From contig OY759215.1 of assembly GCA_963662175.1 (NCBI GenBank), positions 44,967,213-45,031,212 of the forward strand: a stretch of 64,000 nucleotides of DNA, in the 5' to 3' direction. Numbering within the stretch: position 1 is the stretch's first letter; every line of letters begins with the position of its first letter. The stretch comes from Aradus depressus (taxonomy: Eukaryota > Arthropoda > Insecta > Hemiptera > Aradidae). Shown piece by piece: positions 10,913 through 22,244 of this stretch. A program made the translations under genes and the position numbers. Under the pieces are notes generated by a model. That model was not told the DNA's origin, ran no database searches, and saw only the letters and a list, made by a program, of their open reading frames with translations.

Positions 10913-11036
10913 GTTTATTTTTCAGCTAATAATCTTTGATTTGCGTCGTACAACAATTGGATATTAAAACATGGCCGGAAGTTCATATGAAGAAAAGTAC
11001 GTTCTATTCCTATCTAAACTATTTATGTAATGACCG

Positions 11037-11425
11037 GCACCTGTAAGCACCTCAGCTAGTATATGCGAGACAACAGTAAGCACCTCAGCTAGTATATGCT
11101 TGGCGATGGTAGGCACCTCATCTAATATGTACTGGGCGAAAGTAGGCACCTCAGCTAGTATATGCAAGGAAACGGTAAGCATCTCAGCTAATATGTGCGT
11201 TTGCAACGGACGACACCTCTGCTGTATGTGCTGGGCGATGGTAGGCACCTCATCTAGTATTTGCTTGGCGATGGTAGGCACCTCAGCTAGTATATGTTTG
11301 GCGATGGTAAGCACTCCAGCTAGTATGTGTTAGGCAGCGTGTGGTACCGCAACTAGTATGTAGTAGCGGAAAGCCGGAAACTCAGTACGTGTTATGCAAT
11401 GGTAGGCAACTCAGTTAGTGTTTTA
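11037..11425. repeat. 33-bp minisatellite keeping an 11-residue frame
   Basis: About eleven imperfect units of 33 bp, each with a GCACCTCAGCTAGTATATG-like core. Because 33 is divisible by three, the minus frame reads about eight 11-residue repeats of the form PTIAKHILAEV within a 116-codon frame, and the plus frame also stays open for 77 codons. No start context, flanking exon or known family supports a protein. Confidence 0.85.
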
Positions 11426-11429
11426 CGTC

Positions 11430-12025
11430 CCAAGGTTTTTCATTTGTCGCTGAATTAATTTTATATAATATAAAGAAATATGACATTTCGAACAGATACT
11501 AGTACTAAAAATAAATTATTCATATGAGAATGGTTTGTTTTGGTATTTTATTACGTACCATTCTCCACTCCGAAGTTTTTCTTCTCAAAAATTTTATAGC
11601 CTCTAATATAAATAAAATACTATTATGAAATAGAAACGAAAAAGTGTGGCCTAAATTCTATTCATTTGGTCTATTATAAACTCGCCGGTTTCGTTGGGAT
11701 TCCGACCTATCCATGGCTATAAATTTAATCTTTTTTTTTTCTTCCCTTTTTATATAGAGCCTAGACCTATAGACGTTAGGCCGATGTGTGTCTGTCCTTG
11801 CACTTTGAAGTTCTCATTTCTATATTTCGATTTCCACTAATGACATGTGATCTGAGGTTCACTCGTTAGTGTCACCGTCCGTGTTTTTTTCTTTTGTTTC
11901 TCTCAAGGCTCACTATAGACATTACTTCGACTTCCTGCAGTTACTTTTTGTCTGATGGTGTATTTCATGGCATCTTTAGTGTAACTGATGAGAGAAGCTA
12001 TGTATGGACAATGAGATATAGAAAG
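11430..12025. other. No recognised feature
   Basis: AT-rich with a T-run near 11731; no reading frame of note. Confidence 0.4.
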
Positions 12026-12221
12026 TTCTTACTTCTCCAGGTGTACGATGAATAGGGGAAGTTAAGTGATCGCTCAATTCGATGTTGAAATTTCACCGGA
12101 ATTCATGTCTTTTCGAACTCTTGATTCCAAAAATGACAAAAAAATTGTTCGTGTGTGAATTTGAACACGATAACTACCCACACGAAATTTTATATGTGTA
12201 TCCAGAACCCTGTAAGTCAGT

Positions 12222-12433
12222 TATTATGGTTCATGCCCGGGTTTTAACTATGAGGTCATATCACCTAGGTGGATTCGTCACTCTGGTGGACATGAGCCCG
12301 ACTCTACTGTGGGAGTTCTAAATTGTTATAGAAGTAGAGTAATGAACGAGCACCTGACCATGGCTCCTTCCATGCGAAGAACGACGTGGTCAAAGTCGAA
12401 CCCGCGATCTTGAGACCAGTAGGCTAGCACCTC
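12222..12433 (-). mobile_element. tRNA-SINE fragment nested in a HINE-like repeat
   Basis: Tail and part of the body are present (TCATGCCCGGG, GGTGGACATGAGCCCGACTC). The B box is present as GTCGAACCCGCGATC, and the A-box end is lost. Confidence 0.75.
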
Positions 12434-12534
12434 CTAAGAAAGACACCTATTGTTTTCAGTCAAATCAGCCGAAGGGAATGGAAGATTAGGGGGAGAGGGC
12501 TTAACACAAAGATCTGCTATTTTAATGTAAGTTA

Positions 12535-13043
12535 AGGAGAACAGAGAAAGGCATCCCTTAATCTAACCAATAGACTCCTCATATACAAGCTTCTGTTGCG
12601 GCCAGTGATAACTTATGCATGCCCAATGTGGGCCGGTCTTGCAAGCAATACCAACTTGAAAACTCTTCAAGTGGTCCAAAACAAATGCCTTAAATTGGTT
12701 GGTAGCTACTCGAGGGACACCTCCATCCTCCAAATCCTTGAAGACCTAAATGTTGAGCTCCTACTGGACTACATATTAAATTTCAGTAAAAACTTTTTAC
12801 TTAAGTGTGACACAAAACGTGAAGAAAATAAGGAAAACTCAGGGAGGGAAACACAAAAATATCCGTTCACGATTTTAAATTGTAATCTCTGCTTTTGAAT
12901 GTTTATTAATTTATTTTCTATTCATTTCAGTTACTTTGTATTTTTTTTTTCTTCTTTTTCTCTAAGAATTTTTTAAAATTTACTCTTAAGCAGTAGTGTA
13001 CCTCTGTAAATGCGACTATTATAATAAACTCTTCTTCTTCTTG
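12535..13043 (+). pseudogene. Jockey-like non-LTR retrotransposon 3' end
   Basis: The frame from about 12535 reads SLNLTNRLLIYKLLLRPV, then ITYACPMWAGLASN and LKTLQVVQNKCLKLVG. This is the conserved region just after the reverse transcriptase core in jockey-clade ORF2 proteins. It stops at 12898. A 3' untranslated part follows with an AATAAA signal near 13022 and a (CTT)4 tail. The element is severely 5'-truncated, as is typical for target-primed insertion, and sits inside a HINE-like repeat. The frame is open for about 120 codons, so it is not very old. Confidence 0.8.
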
Positions 13044-13317
13044 ATACGTAAGTTCAATACCTCATAAGGATAACAAATACATATATGTATCAGGGGTTAG
13101 GAGAGGGGGGGGGGGGGGGGGGGGGGGGGTCAGAGTGAAGCTTCCACTCAATGTGATGAATGTATCGGCACAAAATTTAATGTGGAATCAGATGTTTCTA
13201 TAAGTCAACTATTGATTGTCTAGCCCAAACGGTTGGTTTTAGAACTTACCGACCTTCTAAACTTAAATAAATAATTAGTTCTGAGGAAGAATATTGCTGG
13301 TGTTGCACAGACGATTT

Positions 13318-13432
13318 TTTTTATTTTTTTTTTTTGGAATCAGGGGATCGGAAAACATAAAATTCCGGTGAAAACATTGAAATTCTGATTACATAACTTT
13401 CCTTATACTCCGCATAAGGCGGAGGCGGCATT
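13318..13432 (-). mobile_element. HINE-like repeat, 5'-part fragment
   Basis: In reverse it matches the family 5' region: T-run, GGAATCAGGGGATCGGAAAAC, AAATTCCGGTGAAAAC, GATTACATAACTTTCC. It abuts the copy ending at 13315 in opposite orientation. Confidence 0.7.
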
Positions 13433-14902
13433 TTTCACTGATCAAAGTGATGCATCAGCATCTTGAAATACAAGATTTATTATTTCCCTTTAATAGATAA
13501 CACCATAAAATAAAATGCAAATTAATTAAAATTTGACAAAAACAATAAGAAAATGGGAAGAAAAAAAAAAAAAGAAATTGGTGTTCAGTAAAAATTAATC
13601 ATTCTAAAAAAGGAAATTCTTGTATCTCCCCTAAATAAATTTTGTTTAAGTTACGACTTAACGATGTGGGCCACTTTTGAAGTTTTTTTTTCGAAGTCTG
13701 ATCGTTTTAAGTCGTAAAGTAAATTTAAACAAAAATATATATATATTTGCGGACCAAAAGGAGCACAACATTTTTTTATTATTTATTTTTGTTTAATTTA
13801 CGATTTCGGCTTCTGAATTTTACGATGGCAAACCCTAAGTAAGAGACACTGTTCGAAATGATACCAAAGCTATTAACGTCATTCAGTTTCTAAAATAGGT
13901 TAATATTATTATTACTCTTTGGAATAAAATTGACTAATTGGATGGAATAATGTATATTTTTTTAATCAACTGGGCGTGAGTTCAATTCTTAGGCAAGCTT
14001 TTCTCCAGCCCTCAGTACCAACGGTTAATATTGCTGTCTGTAAAATATATAAATAATAAAAAGAAGGGTAATAATAAAGTTACTAAAAATAAAATTTATA
14101 TGAATGACCAAATTTATTTCAACACACCACTTAGTAACTAACTACATAATACGTTAGAACCAGTTCTCTTTACACGTATGTATTTAGTCTAATGGTTATT
14201 TTGATTACATATATCAATCGATTAGTATATAATATAGCTCTTTGATTTTTTATCTTTATTCTGTTATAATTTTCATTTATATCTTCATTGTTATTCGTTT
14301 AGTTATTTTTAAGATTAAAAAAAAAAACTTCTGATTTTCATTTTATTTATTTATTTATGCTATCCATAATCATTTTGTTAAAATTCACAATCACTATTTT
14401 ACATATATCATGGGATTTTTTTTTTTTTTTTTTTTAGCAATTTATTTTACAATATTTTATATATATTAGGTACAATAGGCAAAGATTATGGTTATAAGAA
14501 AAAATAAAATGAAAAAATCACTTGATGGGAGAAGTCAGCCAGAGCTGAAACTCTCTAGATATTATAGTTTTATTGTCCCGAGGCCACTTTCTCTTTAGAC
14601 GATGAGGAGGGTTATTTGGAGTATGTAAGGATAAATGAAATTTCGGTGAAAAATCAACATATAATTTCTGATTGATTTTATAATTTCTACTAAAGCTTGA
14701 AAGGTAAAACGTTTGAACATCCTGACAAGTGTGACTCCTCGTAAAACCAGAAGTCCGGCGGCTTCTGTGCGTCTTGTCTGGTTTATGACTTCATTTTGTC
14801 AAAAAACAAAAAAAAAAAGACCATTCGTCAGCCCGTTTCGACACAAGTTAATGACAAATGCATGAGACATCCCGGAGGAGCTGGCTTTTTGGCAACTCCA
14901 TC

Positions 14903-14933
<31 letters not shown>

Positions 14934-15135
14934 CACGTTTACTTCCCTGTCTGATGACAAAAAGTAAAAAAAAATTAATTGGTTATAAAAATCACAACGA
15001 ACTGTATTATTTATGTCGGCATGTCGTCGTATTTCAAAATATAATCATGAACAAAACAATTTTTGAAAAAAACACGGAGCGAGAAACATTTATTAGTGAT
15101 ACATCAGTAATATTCACAAACAGGAATTAATCAAT
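13433..15135. other. AT-rich region with homopolymers
   Basis: There is no supportable gene. A-runs and T-runs of 12-27 occur at about 13560, 14418-14436 and 14904-14930. The part at 14040-14500 is AT-rich and partly resembles the (AAT)n-associated dispersed repeat. Confidence 0.45.
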
Positions 15136-16015
15136 TAAGTTGTTGCTCTCCCTCCAAACCATTCGACCAAATGGGCTAAAAATTAATAGTTGACTTATTC
15201 AGGGGTTTACTAAATTTGGTTTTCATACATTTATTATAAGTTTTGAATTTAAATATTCAATTTTTTAGAATAGTTTAAAAGAGCATCATCGCAATCAGTT
15301 CAGGGAGGAAATTAAAAACTCAGATCGGTACTTGCTAGGTAGGGAACTGGAGTTCCACGATTCAGTTAATAGTTACTTACAGAGTGACCTACCATTGTCA
15401 AGTATTAGATTAATAATTAAACTTTAAGGTGAACTGTTGCATCTAAGTTATACACCTATCAATCAATATACCTCCGAAGATATGGACTTTGTATGCCCAA
15501 TGTGTTACAGCCCCTGTAAAGAAGATCTATATCACTTCCTCATTACCTGCCACCAAATATGATGATTTAAAAAATAAAATATTTAAAAACACCATAGATA
15601 CTTCATTTAGGTTGGAATTATTAAATGGTAAAGATTGGCAACTAGTGATAAATTATTGCAAAAAGGCATACGATTTCAGAAACTGTGAATTAAATAAATA
15701 AAGAAATTAGGAACAAAGATCTATATATTATTTATTTGTATTTGTAAAAAAAAAAAAAAAAAAAATTGTTGTGATTAAGTTTGTAAGATAATATTATGTA
15801 AATCTAGACTCCTCAAGACGGCTTAGGCCATTGAGTTTGTCTTCATAAAAGGTCACATTATTGTATATATGTTTTGTATGTAATTTTCTATGATGTTAAT
15901 AAAGATTTTACAACTACTACTACTAAATTTTTTGTCGATATATTCATTACATCGGCAGTTATTGAGGTTTCTTCTCTGATCCTCCCCTTCAATGCGACTC
16001 ATTCCGCAGAAAATA
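15136..16015 (-). mobile_element. HINE-like repeat split by a non-LTR insertion
   Basis: The right-hand family part (GTTGTTGCTCTCCCTCC, CAAATGGGCTAAAAATTAAT) occupies 15136-15237. The order resumes at 15928 with TTGTCGATATATTCATTAC, ATCGGCAGTTATTGAGG and a CTCCCCTTC block. The sequence TACTAAATTT occurs at both break points (15228-15237 and 15919-15928), consistent with a target duplication. Confidence 0.75.
15238..15918 (+). pseudogene. Non-LTR retrotransposon 3' end with zinc-knuckle remnant
   Basis: One frame reads VCPMCYSPCKEDLYHFLITC, the CxxC..HxxxxC knuckle at the C terminus of many ORF2 proteins, and stops right after it. A neighbouring frame then continues with KYDDLKNKIFKNTIDTSF and an ELLNGKDW segment, stopping at 15701, so there is a frameshift. 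The 3' untranslated region has an A-run, AATAAAG near 15899 and a short (ACT)n tail. It is flanked by TACTAAATTT on both sides. 5'-truncated and inactive. Confidence 0.75.
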
Positions 16016-16304
16016 GGAGTTGTCCTTACGGGGTCCTACTAATAATATCACAGTTGTTTATCAATTCAGTGGATTATCGACAACTACAGAAGAAATACCA
16101 TTTATATTGTATACCTATGTATAACCTACCAATGTTAACATAAGTAAATAAGCTATAAGTGTGGGGTAGCCGTGGGTGCCCTCCTAACATTATACATACC
16201 TACCTTTCAAAATAATCAATGAGCCGGAAATGTAACGCATCTTGTTCTATTTATCAAATGCAAATATGCCTCCTCCCCCCTCCATATAGAAAGTATGACT
16301 TTAC

Positions 16305-16770
16305 TTTCCCAGCTATGCGAAGTATAGGGGAAGTTACGCAATCGGCCAAAGCTTCGATTCTCTACGGAATTTCATATTTTCCGACCTTCAAATTCTAAAT
16401 ATGATAAACAAACTGTCTGCTTGTGAACAATATAACTCCCAATAGAATAAATACATCAACATGAAATTTTATATCTGAGCCCAGAACCCTCCAACGACGA
16501 CACCTATTAATTTTCAGGCAAATCGCTCAAAAAGGAGGAGACAAGGGCTTAACTCTAAAACCAAAACAACCCTTTCAATGATTGATACATTCGATACGAC
16601 ATGAAATTTCATATTTGAAGTCAAACCCCAATGAGAACATAAACATCATGAGGATTTAGTAGCCCCTATGTAAGTCAACTATTGAATAGTAGCCCAAACG
16701 ATCGACTGGTGATGGAGGGGAACCTTCTGTACATTGCCGACGATTTACCGACGACTTTTCTTTTAACTTT
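16305..16770 (+). mobile_element. HINE-like repeat, near full length
   Basis: It starts TTACTTTCCCAGCTATGCG and AGTATAGGGGAAG. The order continues with the TCCGACCTTCAAATTC block, two CAACATGAAATTTTATAT or ATACGACATGAAATTTC modules and AAACGATCGACTGG. It ends with CGATTTACCGACGACTTTTC. The subterminal inverted motif is mutated in this copy. Confidence 0.85.
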
Positions 16771-16974
16771 ATTTGACACCAGCAGGTGACCCGGAAGACA
16801 TTTTAACTCTTAATACTTATTTGATCCTATCAAAAGTACTTATAGAATCAAATATTGATAGGAACAAAATCACCACTTTTCTCTTTACAGGCCTCTGTAA
16901 ACCTCTTCAATGAAGGAAATGATTTAGAAGCTAGATTGGGGAAGTTAGATGATCGGTCAGAAAGTCGATGTAGA
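16771..16974. other. Short unassigned spacer
   Basis: Includes TTGGGGAAGTTAGATGATCGG, a possible second HINE 5' remnant at about 16937-16980. Confidence 0.4.
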
Positions 16975-17197
16975 ATTTTATTTATTAGTATCAATAATTT
17001 TATATTAACTTTTTTCTATTTTTAATTTTATTTTTATAATTAATATTATTAACCACATATGCGTATGTATTCTAAGATTTAATATCTATAGATATAAATA
17101 ATTTATAAACAATTTTTAGATACAAAATTATATGACGTATCCATTTACAATGTTATGGTTTAACGAAAATAAATATATTATTATTATTATTATTATT
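16975..17197 (-). repeat. (AAT)n-associated dispersed repeat, copy 1
   Basis: It contains the ATGTTATGGTTTAACG segment followed by an AAATAAATAT end and (ATT)n. The same order occurs at 20040-20412 and, inverted, at 41588, 56677 and 58198. Confidence 0.65.
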
Positions 17198-17310
17198 ACC
17201 AGAGCGATGGGAGTACTAAAAATGTTGCCTACCAACTTTGGATAGGGATTTTTAACAAATACCTGACATCGCACTGAACGTCCTAAGGACGGCGTGCTCA
17301 AGATTTTTAT
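17198..17310 (-). mobile_element. tRNA-SINE body fragment
   Basis: ACCAGAGCG, GGGAGTACTAAA, TTTAACAAATACCTGACATC and GGACGGCGTGCTCAAG are recognisable. It is joined directly to (ATT)n, as at 20413. Confidence 0.7.
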
Positions 17311-18105
17311 GCTTCTCCTTGTTGTACATAAAAACTTACAAAACCTAACTCATTAGATTACTTCACTTCTCTTTTTAAATGAAGTCAGATTGTTTTCGAA
17401 ATTTTTTTTTTCAATGAAATTATTCAAAGTTGAAAATGGGTGTAGAAAACTGCGAAATTTATTAATCAACAATTTAGAGCATTTTGATTTTTATTTACGT
17501 TTTGCCATAAAGTGCAGCCACTTTCTGCTTTGTTACTTGAAATTTCTGTATCATTTTCCGTTCATTATACTAATATTTAAGAATTTGCATATTAAAAATG
17601 ATAAGTCACGCTATAATCTTATTATACCCAAGATAATAAACTCCCATCTTCATTTAAAGTAATTTGAAGTAATTTTTTCGTTGTCTCATTAAGTAAATTT
17701 CATGATGCAGAATGAAGATTTGCATAAATTCAGTGGATGACATGGTGCAGAAGCTAGGTAGGCAATGAACTGTCCAGTTAAAATATGAAAGCTGACGTTG
17801 GCCCATTAATAACTGAGGGAGTGGCCACAGACATGAGAGATAATTACATGTTCGTTAGTGCAACACCTAGTACAGGTTGTAACTTCATTTGGTAGAGGCC
17901 GGTGCATCTTCACGGCACCAGTTAGACAAGGAAGGGCGTTGCCCCTAAATTTTTGTACCGAAATTTCTTAAAATAAAAAAATATATATAAAAGAAATTGA
18001 TCAGGTCGGATTAGCAGAGAACATTTTCTTATGGTTGTCAGTGGGCTTTGGAAAGTTTGAGCACTGTTCAAAAAGTGGTCTGTCAGTAGAAGGTGCTATT
18101 CTTGT
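17311..18105. other. No recognised gene or repeat
   Basis: A 90-codon plus frame (17390-17662) is rich in F, I, L and K from AT-rich DNA and shows no domain. I do not support it as a gene. Confidence 0.45.
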
Positions 18106-18338
18106 AGGGTTTTGAATTTAAATATTAAATTTAAAGACGAAACGTTAATTAAATCGGCAGTTATTTGGATTTTTGAGTTGAGCCCCACCTCTGATCCCCA
18201 TTTTCTTTCATTTTTGGATTCCGGAGATCGGAAAACGTGACACTTTGTTGAAAACTCTACATCGAGTTTCTGACCGATTACATTACTTTCCCTATATTTA
18301 GTATTCGGTTCTTTCCCCCCCCCCCCCCCCCCCCCCCC
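18106..18338 (-). mobile_element. HINE-like repeat fragment ending in a poly-C tract
   Basis: It reads GAAACGTTAATTAAATCGGC, AGTTATTTGGATTTTTGAG, GGAGATCGGAAAACGTGAC and GACCGATTACATTAC. It then meets a C-run at about 18316-18338, where the R1-like remnant begins. Confidence 0.7.
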
Positions 18339-18339
18339 T

Positions 18340-19085
18340 GGGTGTACTGGCCCCCTGGTGGGGCTTCACATTACTCGTCCGCCGCGTAGAGAGGAAATAG
18401 GTCATGATTGTAGATTTTATTGATGTGGCTATTCCCACGAGCGATCGGTTGGGTCCTCCAACCTACCTTATTGGCGCTTCCCGAGAGAGCTCGGGACCAG
18501 GGCTTGTATATTGTTGATTTTATGGCTGCCCTGCAACAGGTATGGTCGTAGGTGGGCAGTGTTAGAACACCCAGCGGTCATCCCCGGAGCTTGGTTATAC
18601 CTACTGCCTTATTTTCTCTCTGCCAGGAAACGGCAAATCGACTGAACTCTTGGTAATCAGCCTCACTCATCAACTTCCGTGTGTTCATCCTGTCCGTATC
18701 AACTCCACCCTAGCCCTGTCGTACAACGGGCATTCGAGAACCAATTGTTCTGCAATCGCAACGCCGACGCACGAGCAGTTCGGGCTATCCTTCAACTTGA
18801 AAAAGAAGAGCTTGGACTTGAAGTTCCCGTGACAAACAGATTCAAGCCTTGCCTGGACGTTTGGGAAGTGAGCGTAAGTCTTTCGGCCGTCTGAAGATCG
18901 TGACCATCCCTACTGCCATTTCTCTACCATCCAGTCTTGGACTATGTCCTTGCGACGCTCTAGTCTGGACTGCCCGCATAGTTCCTCCTGCCGCGAGTAC
19001 CTGCAGCGATGTCATAGAGACAGTCCGATAGGCCTTTGTGACCCTTAAAAGAGCTGTTCTCTGTGCCTGGACAAGGATAACTTTC
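18340..19085 (-). pseudogene. R1-like non-LTR retrotransposon ORF2 C-terminal remnant
   Basis: Read on the minus strand from about 19080, one frame gives ALLRVTKAYRTVSMTSLQVL, typical of the post-RT region in R1-clade ORF2. After a frameshift, a second frame reads RRKDIVQDWMVEKWQ, one TAG, then SSDGRKTYAHFPNVQARLE and KLKDSPNCSCVGVAIAEQLV, with LECPLYDRARVELIRTG and a stop. The usual C-terminal CCHC knuckle is partly lost: the expected His before the last Cys is replaced in EQLVLEC. About 400 bp of 3' untranslated sequence with CAATAAAATC follow, reaching the poly-C tract. It is defective through at least one stop and one frameshift. GC content is higher than its surroundings. Confidence 0.8.
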
Positions 19086-19670
19086 GTATAGCTGACAACT
19101 CAGAGATGAGGTTTGATTCAAACCATCATTCTCCTATCAACTAGTTCTTTTCATTGTTGAATTTTCTGCCAAGGTTAGGGATGTTACAACAATGAATTCA
19201 CTTCGTTCAAACCTAACCTTGTCCTACAACTGTGAAGACTCAACTAACGTAAATCAGACTATAGGTTTGGAGGAGATGAATGAATGTTGAACCTGTCATT
19301 CACCCCATGTGGTCAGACTGATTGTTCGAAGGCATTGTTTGACAGATCGGTACTTACCTATCGTTTAACTGGTCTCTTTCTCTATGGTAATGTTTGTCGA
19401 AATGAGTCCTCTCATTGTTTTCTTACCAGTTATGCTAATCCTTTTGTATTGACATTGAGTGACGATTTCCAGACGGCATAAGCATATCAACGTTGTTTTG
19501 ATATTAATTATAATACAAATTAATGTCACTGACACCTTGTGATGTTGTTTATTGTATATGTAAACCATAGCGCACAAAGGCGCCGTTTATAGTTAATAAA
19601 CTTTGGAATCTTATAGGTTGTTTAATTCGTCATTAATTCATAAACTATTGTTTATATACATCCCTTTGTT
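19086..19670. other. No recognised feature
   Basis: Mixed sequence; a 70-codon minus frame and a 65-codon plus frame lack recognisable domains. Confidence 0.4.
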
Positions 19671-19671
19671 T

Positions 19672-19721
19672 TTGTGACTTATGCCCGGGCTTTAATATGG
19701 ACGGTCATGTCGCCTACTACC
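19672..19721 (-). mobile_element. tRNA-SINE tail fragment
   Basis: GTGACTTATGCCCGGGC, then GGTCATGTCGCCTACTACC, matching the SINE 3' end in reverse. Confidence 0.65.
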
Positions 19722-20039
19722 TAATATACTAGAGAAAACGCTGAATAACATTTTTTTTAAATTGTTCAAAAATAATTCTATAACCATCATATAAAAACAC
19801 ATTATTTGGTACATAGCTTTCATTTTCATTTTCTTGGCTGAGTTTCTCAGTAATTTCTTTTTAAGGTCTGTCGAACCTACATTTCGTTTATTATTTTCAT
19901 TACTATTATCATTATTTCTTATTATTTATTTATTAATTTATTTTATTTCTTTAGGTTTGTTTTTTTATGATTGATATTTGTTAGTGTTATTTTTCTAACT
20001 TTATTTCTATTATTAATACTTGTTTTATTTTCTAATATC

Positions 20040-20412
20040 TTTTTTCTATATTTCGCACATTGTGACCTGAGGAAGGGACGTAAGAATGTCCCAAAATATC
20101 ATCGGGAAAAATACATTTCTGGAAGAATTATAAAAAAATATTTATAATAATTAAAATCAAATTAAAAACTATATATACTGCATTTATTAGTATTATTATT
20201 GTCATACTCATCTATTTTTCAGTATTTATTTATTCAATATTAGTTTTTAATAGTATTGTTATTACTAATCATACGTATTTCCGAACCTAAGTGTTAATAG
20301 CTGTTTATGAGTCTAGTTTATAAGTTCTAAAGTTTACGTTTTCTTGACGTATCATTACCATGTTATGGTTTAACGGAAATGAATATTATTATTATTATTA
20401 TTATAATTATTA
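20040..20412 (-). repeat. (AAT)n-associated dispersed repeat, copy 2
   Basis: It begins with ATTTCGCACATTGTGACCTG and AGGAAGGGACGTAAGAATG, and ends with a TTACCATGTTATGG segment, TTAACGGAAATG and (ATT)n. The ends match copies at 41588-41810, 42244-42410 and 58198-58560. Confidence 0.7.
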
Positions 20413-20575
20413 CCCTAGCGCTCTGGTGGGCATGAACCCAACTCTACTATGGGAGTACTAAATTTTGTCTACCCAGGTTTAGTTACCTAGAGGGGTCTTT
20501 AACGAATACCTGACAGGCTGAGGATCACTCAACGTCTTATTCGAAGGACGGCGTGCTCAACGTTTTTTTTTTCCT
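20413..20575 (-). mobile_element. tRNA-SINE body fragment
   Basis: GCGCTCTGGTGGGCATGAAC, GGGAGTACTAAATTTTG, TTTAACGAATACCTGAC and GGACGGCGTGCTCAACG. It is joined to (ATT)n exactly as the fragment at 17198. Confidence 0.75.
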
Positions 20576-21129
20576 CCCGTTAGGCTATAGGTTAGATAGG
20601 CGCTGATTATTCTTGCTGTTTACAAGAAGATGATGAAGTTCCTGAAAGAAATAAGACTTTACAAGTGCTTAAGTACATATATCAATATTCTTTAGATTAT
20701 TCGGTTATTGTACCCGTTGTACCGATAAGTTGCCTATTCATTCTATACTTAGAAATAACCTTAATCGATAGAACGGATTAGCTGAATTATTAAATTGCCC
20801 CTGAAATTGGAGGCTTTTTCAATGCTATGTCTTACTATATAATATGTCATGCTCATTCTGTTATATTCTATATGTCAAGCTGAGACTGTTATATTCTTCC
20901 TAAGTCATACTATGTGAGTGTCCTATAAGTAAAGCATCCATTGCTCATCATGCCTTTAATTGAAGCACTGTGCTTAAAGTTCTACATGTGCGATTATTGA
21001 CGTGTGATTCCGAGCAATGATGACATTGATAAAGGTGTACCTGAGTCGAAATTATGTTAGAAACTTCTTAGAACGTTGGAATAATGGCAATCATTTTTTT
21101 TTTTTTTTTTTTAATGCCAAATTTAATTA
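20576..21129. other. No recognised feature
   Basis: AT-rich, with a T-run at about 21093-21112; no gene supported. Confidence 0.4.
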
Positions 21130-21560
21130 TTGATAAAGTAAAAAAATTCGTCGGTGAATCACCAGCAATGTTCTTCCTCAGACGAATTAATCAATTAACT
21201 TTTTGCATCCTCTCAAAAACCAGTCGACTGCTTGCGCAAATAATCAATAGTTGATTTACATAGGTGCTCCTAAATTCTCACACTATATTTTGTGTCGATA
21301 AATTCATTACAACGGCAGTTATTAGAGTTTTTGAGTTGAGCCTCTCATCTAATCCCTCCCTTCCCTTTGATCGACAACTGAAAATCGATAGGTGTTATCG
21401 ATAGTTAAGTAATACTAAAGTTCTGGACTCACATATAAAATTTCTTGTCGATACATTCATTCTATCAGTAGTTATCGTCTTTACACACACGGACACAGTA
21501 TCGTTTTTTTTTTTATTTTTGGAATCTGGAGACCGGAAAACATTAAATTCAGTATAACTG
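21130..21560 (-). mobile_element. HINE-like repeat, near complete
   Basis: Reverse order: hairpin GTCGGTGAATCACCAGC, TTCTTCCTCAGACGAATTAA, ACCAGTCGACTGCTTG, ACGGCAGTTATTAGAG, AATCGATAGGTGTTATCG and GGAGACCGGAAAACATTAAA. The 5' terminal part is lost where a non-LTR fragment begins. Confidence 0.8.
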
Positions 21561-21589
21561 GGGAATTAGAATAACACTTCTTGACCTTA

Positions 21590-21857
21590 CCAGGAAGACT
21601 TTGAGAAGAGTCAATGGGTGCCTAACAGGACACTAACGGAAAGAAAATATCTCTTTATATTATTTCCTAGGGGTCTCGTTCCGGATGCATTCTGTAGAAG
21701 ATGTGAAGAGTTGAAGGAAACCACATTACACATCCTGAGCGAATGTGAACGTTGTCGAAGGAGGATGTTGGAAAGGATTCTGCACTTCATTAGGGCATTA
21801 GTTAGGGGTTTTCAGGCTTTGGATAACATCGGTACACAACTCAGAGCTGCAAGTTGA
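21590..21857 (+). pseudogene. Non-LTR retrotransposon C-terminal zinc-knuckle remnant
   Basis: The plus frame starting near 21618 contains LVPDAFCRRCEELKETTLHI and LSEC, a CxxC(x8)HxxxxC knuckle found at the end of ORF2 in jockey/R1-type elements. The upstream RT core is absent. The frame ends at 21857, and the following sequence to about 22215 is unassigned and may be its 3' untranslated region. Confidence 0.65.
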
Positions 21858-22244
21858 CCAGGAAGAACTTTGAACTTTAGAAGTAGAATTTGTTTGAGAA
21901 TTAGATGTTGGCGATTCAGCCAGAATCCTTGGTGTGTTTGCAAAATGACTGCCTGCTGGTGTGGCAATAACAAATGATACAATGGGACCATCCATACAAT
22001 ACTGTTATGGACCGTGTTCAGAGATGCTATAGACCGGTTATTGGTTGCAGTTACCAATTACCAGAAGCCTCCGTCCTGAGCACTATTCTAATGAGAGAGA
22101 ACCCATGTTCTACCATTGTTCCCGAGCACCATGTCATAAATGGTAGTAGGCCCCTTGTAATCTCCAGCCGATCTGCTACCATATGTGTCCCATCTCTGCA
22201 GACTACATTATAAACATTATTTGATTTGTATTTTCACAACATAT

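Larger units (their letters stand above)
12026..13315 (+). mobile_element. HINE-like repeat split by a SINE and a non-LTR element
   Basis: The 5' part (12026-12220) has TACGATGAATAGGGGAAG, GGAATTCATGTCTTTTCG and a GAACACGATAACT block. The middle part (12445-12530) has TTTTCAGTCAAATCAGCC. The 3' part (13045-13315) has a poly-G tract of over 20 at 13107-13129, AATGAATGTATCGGCAC and AAACGGTTGGTTTTAG. A SINE and a non-LTR fragment interrupt the order, so both are younger than this copy. Confidence 0.75.

Noticed and set aside
14858..15130. 90-codon frame with a long F run
   Set aside because: The frame is created by a poly-T tract.
17390..17662. 90-codon plus frame
   Set aside because: Composition follows the AT-rich DNA (F, I, L, K, N), with no motif or splice context.
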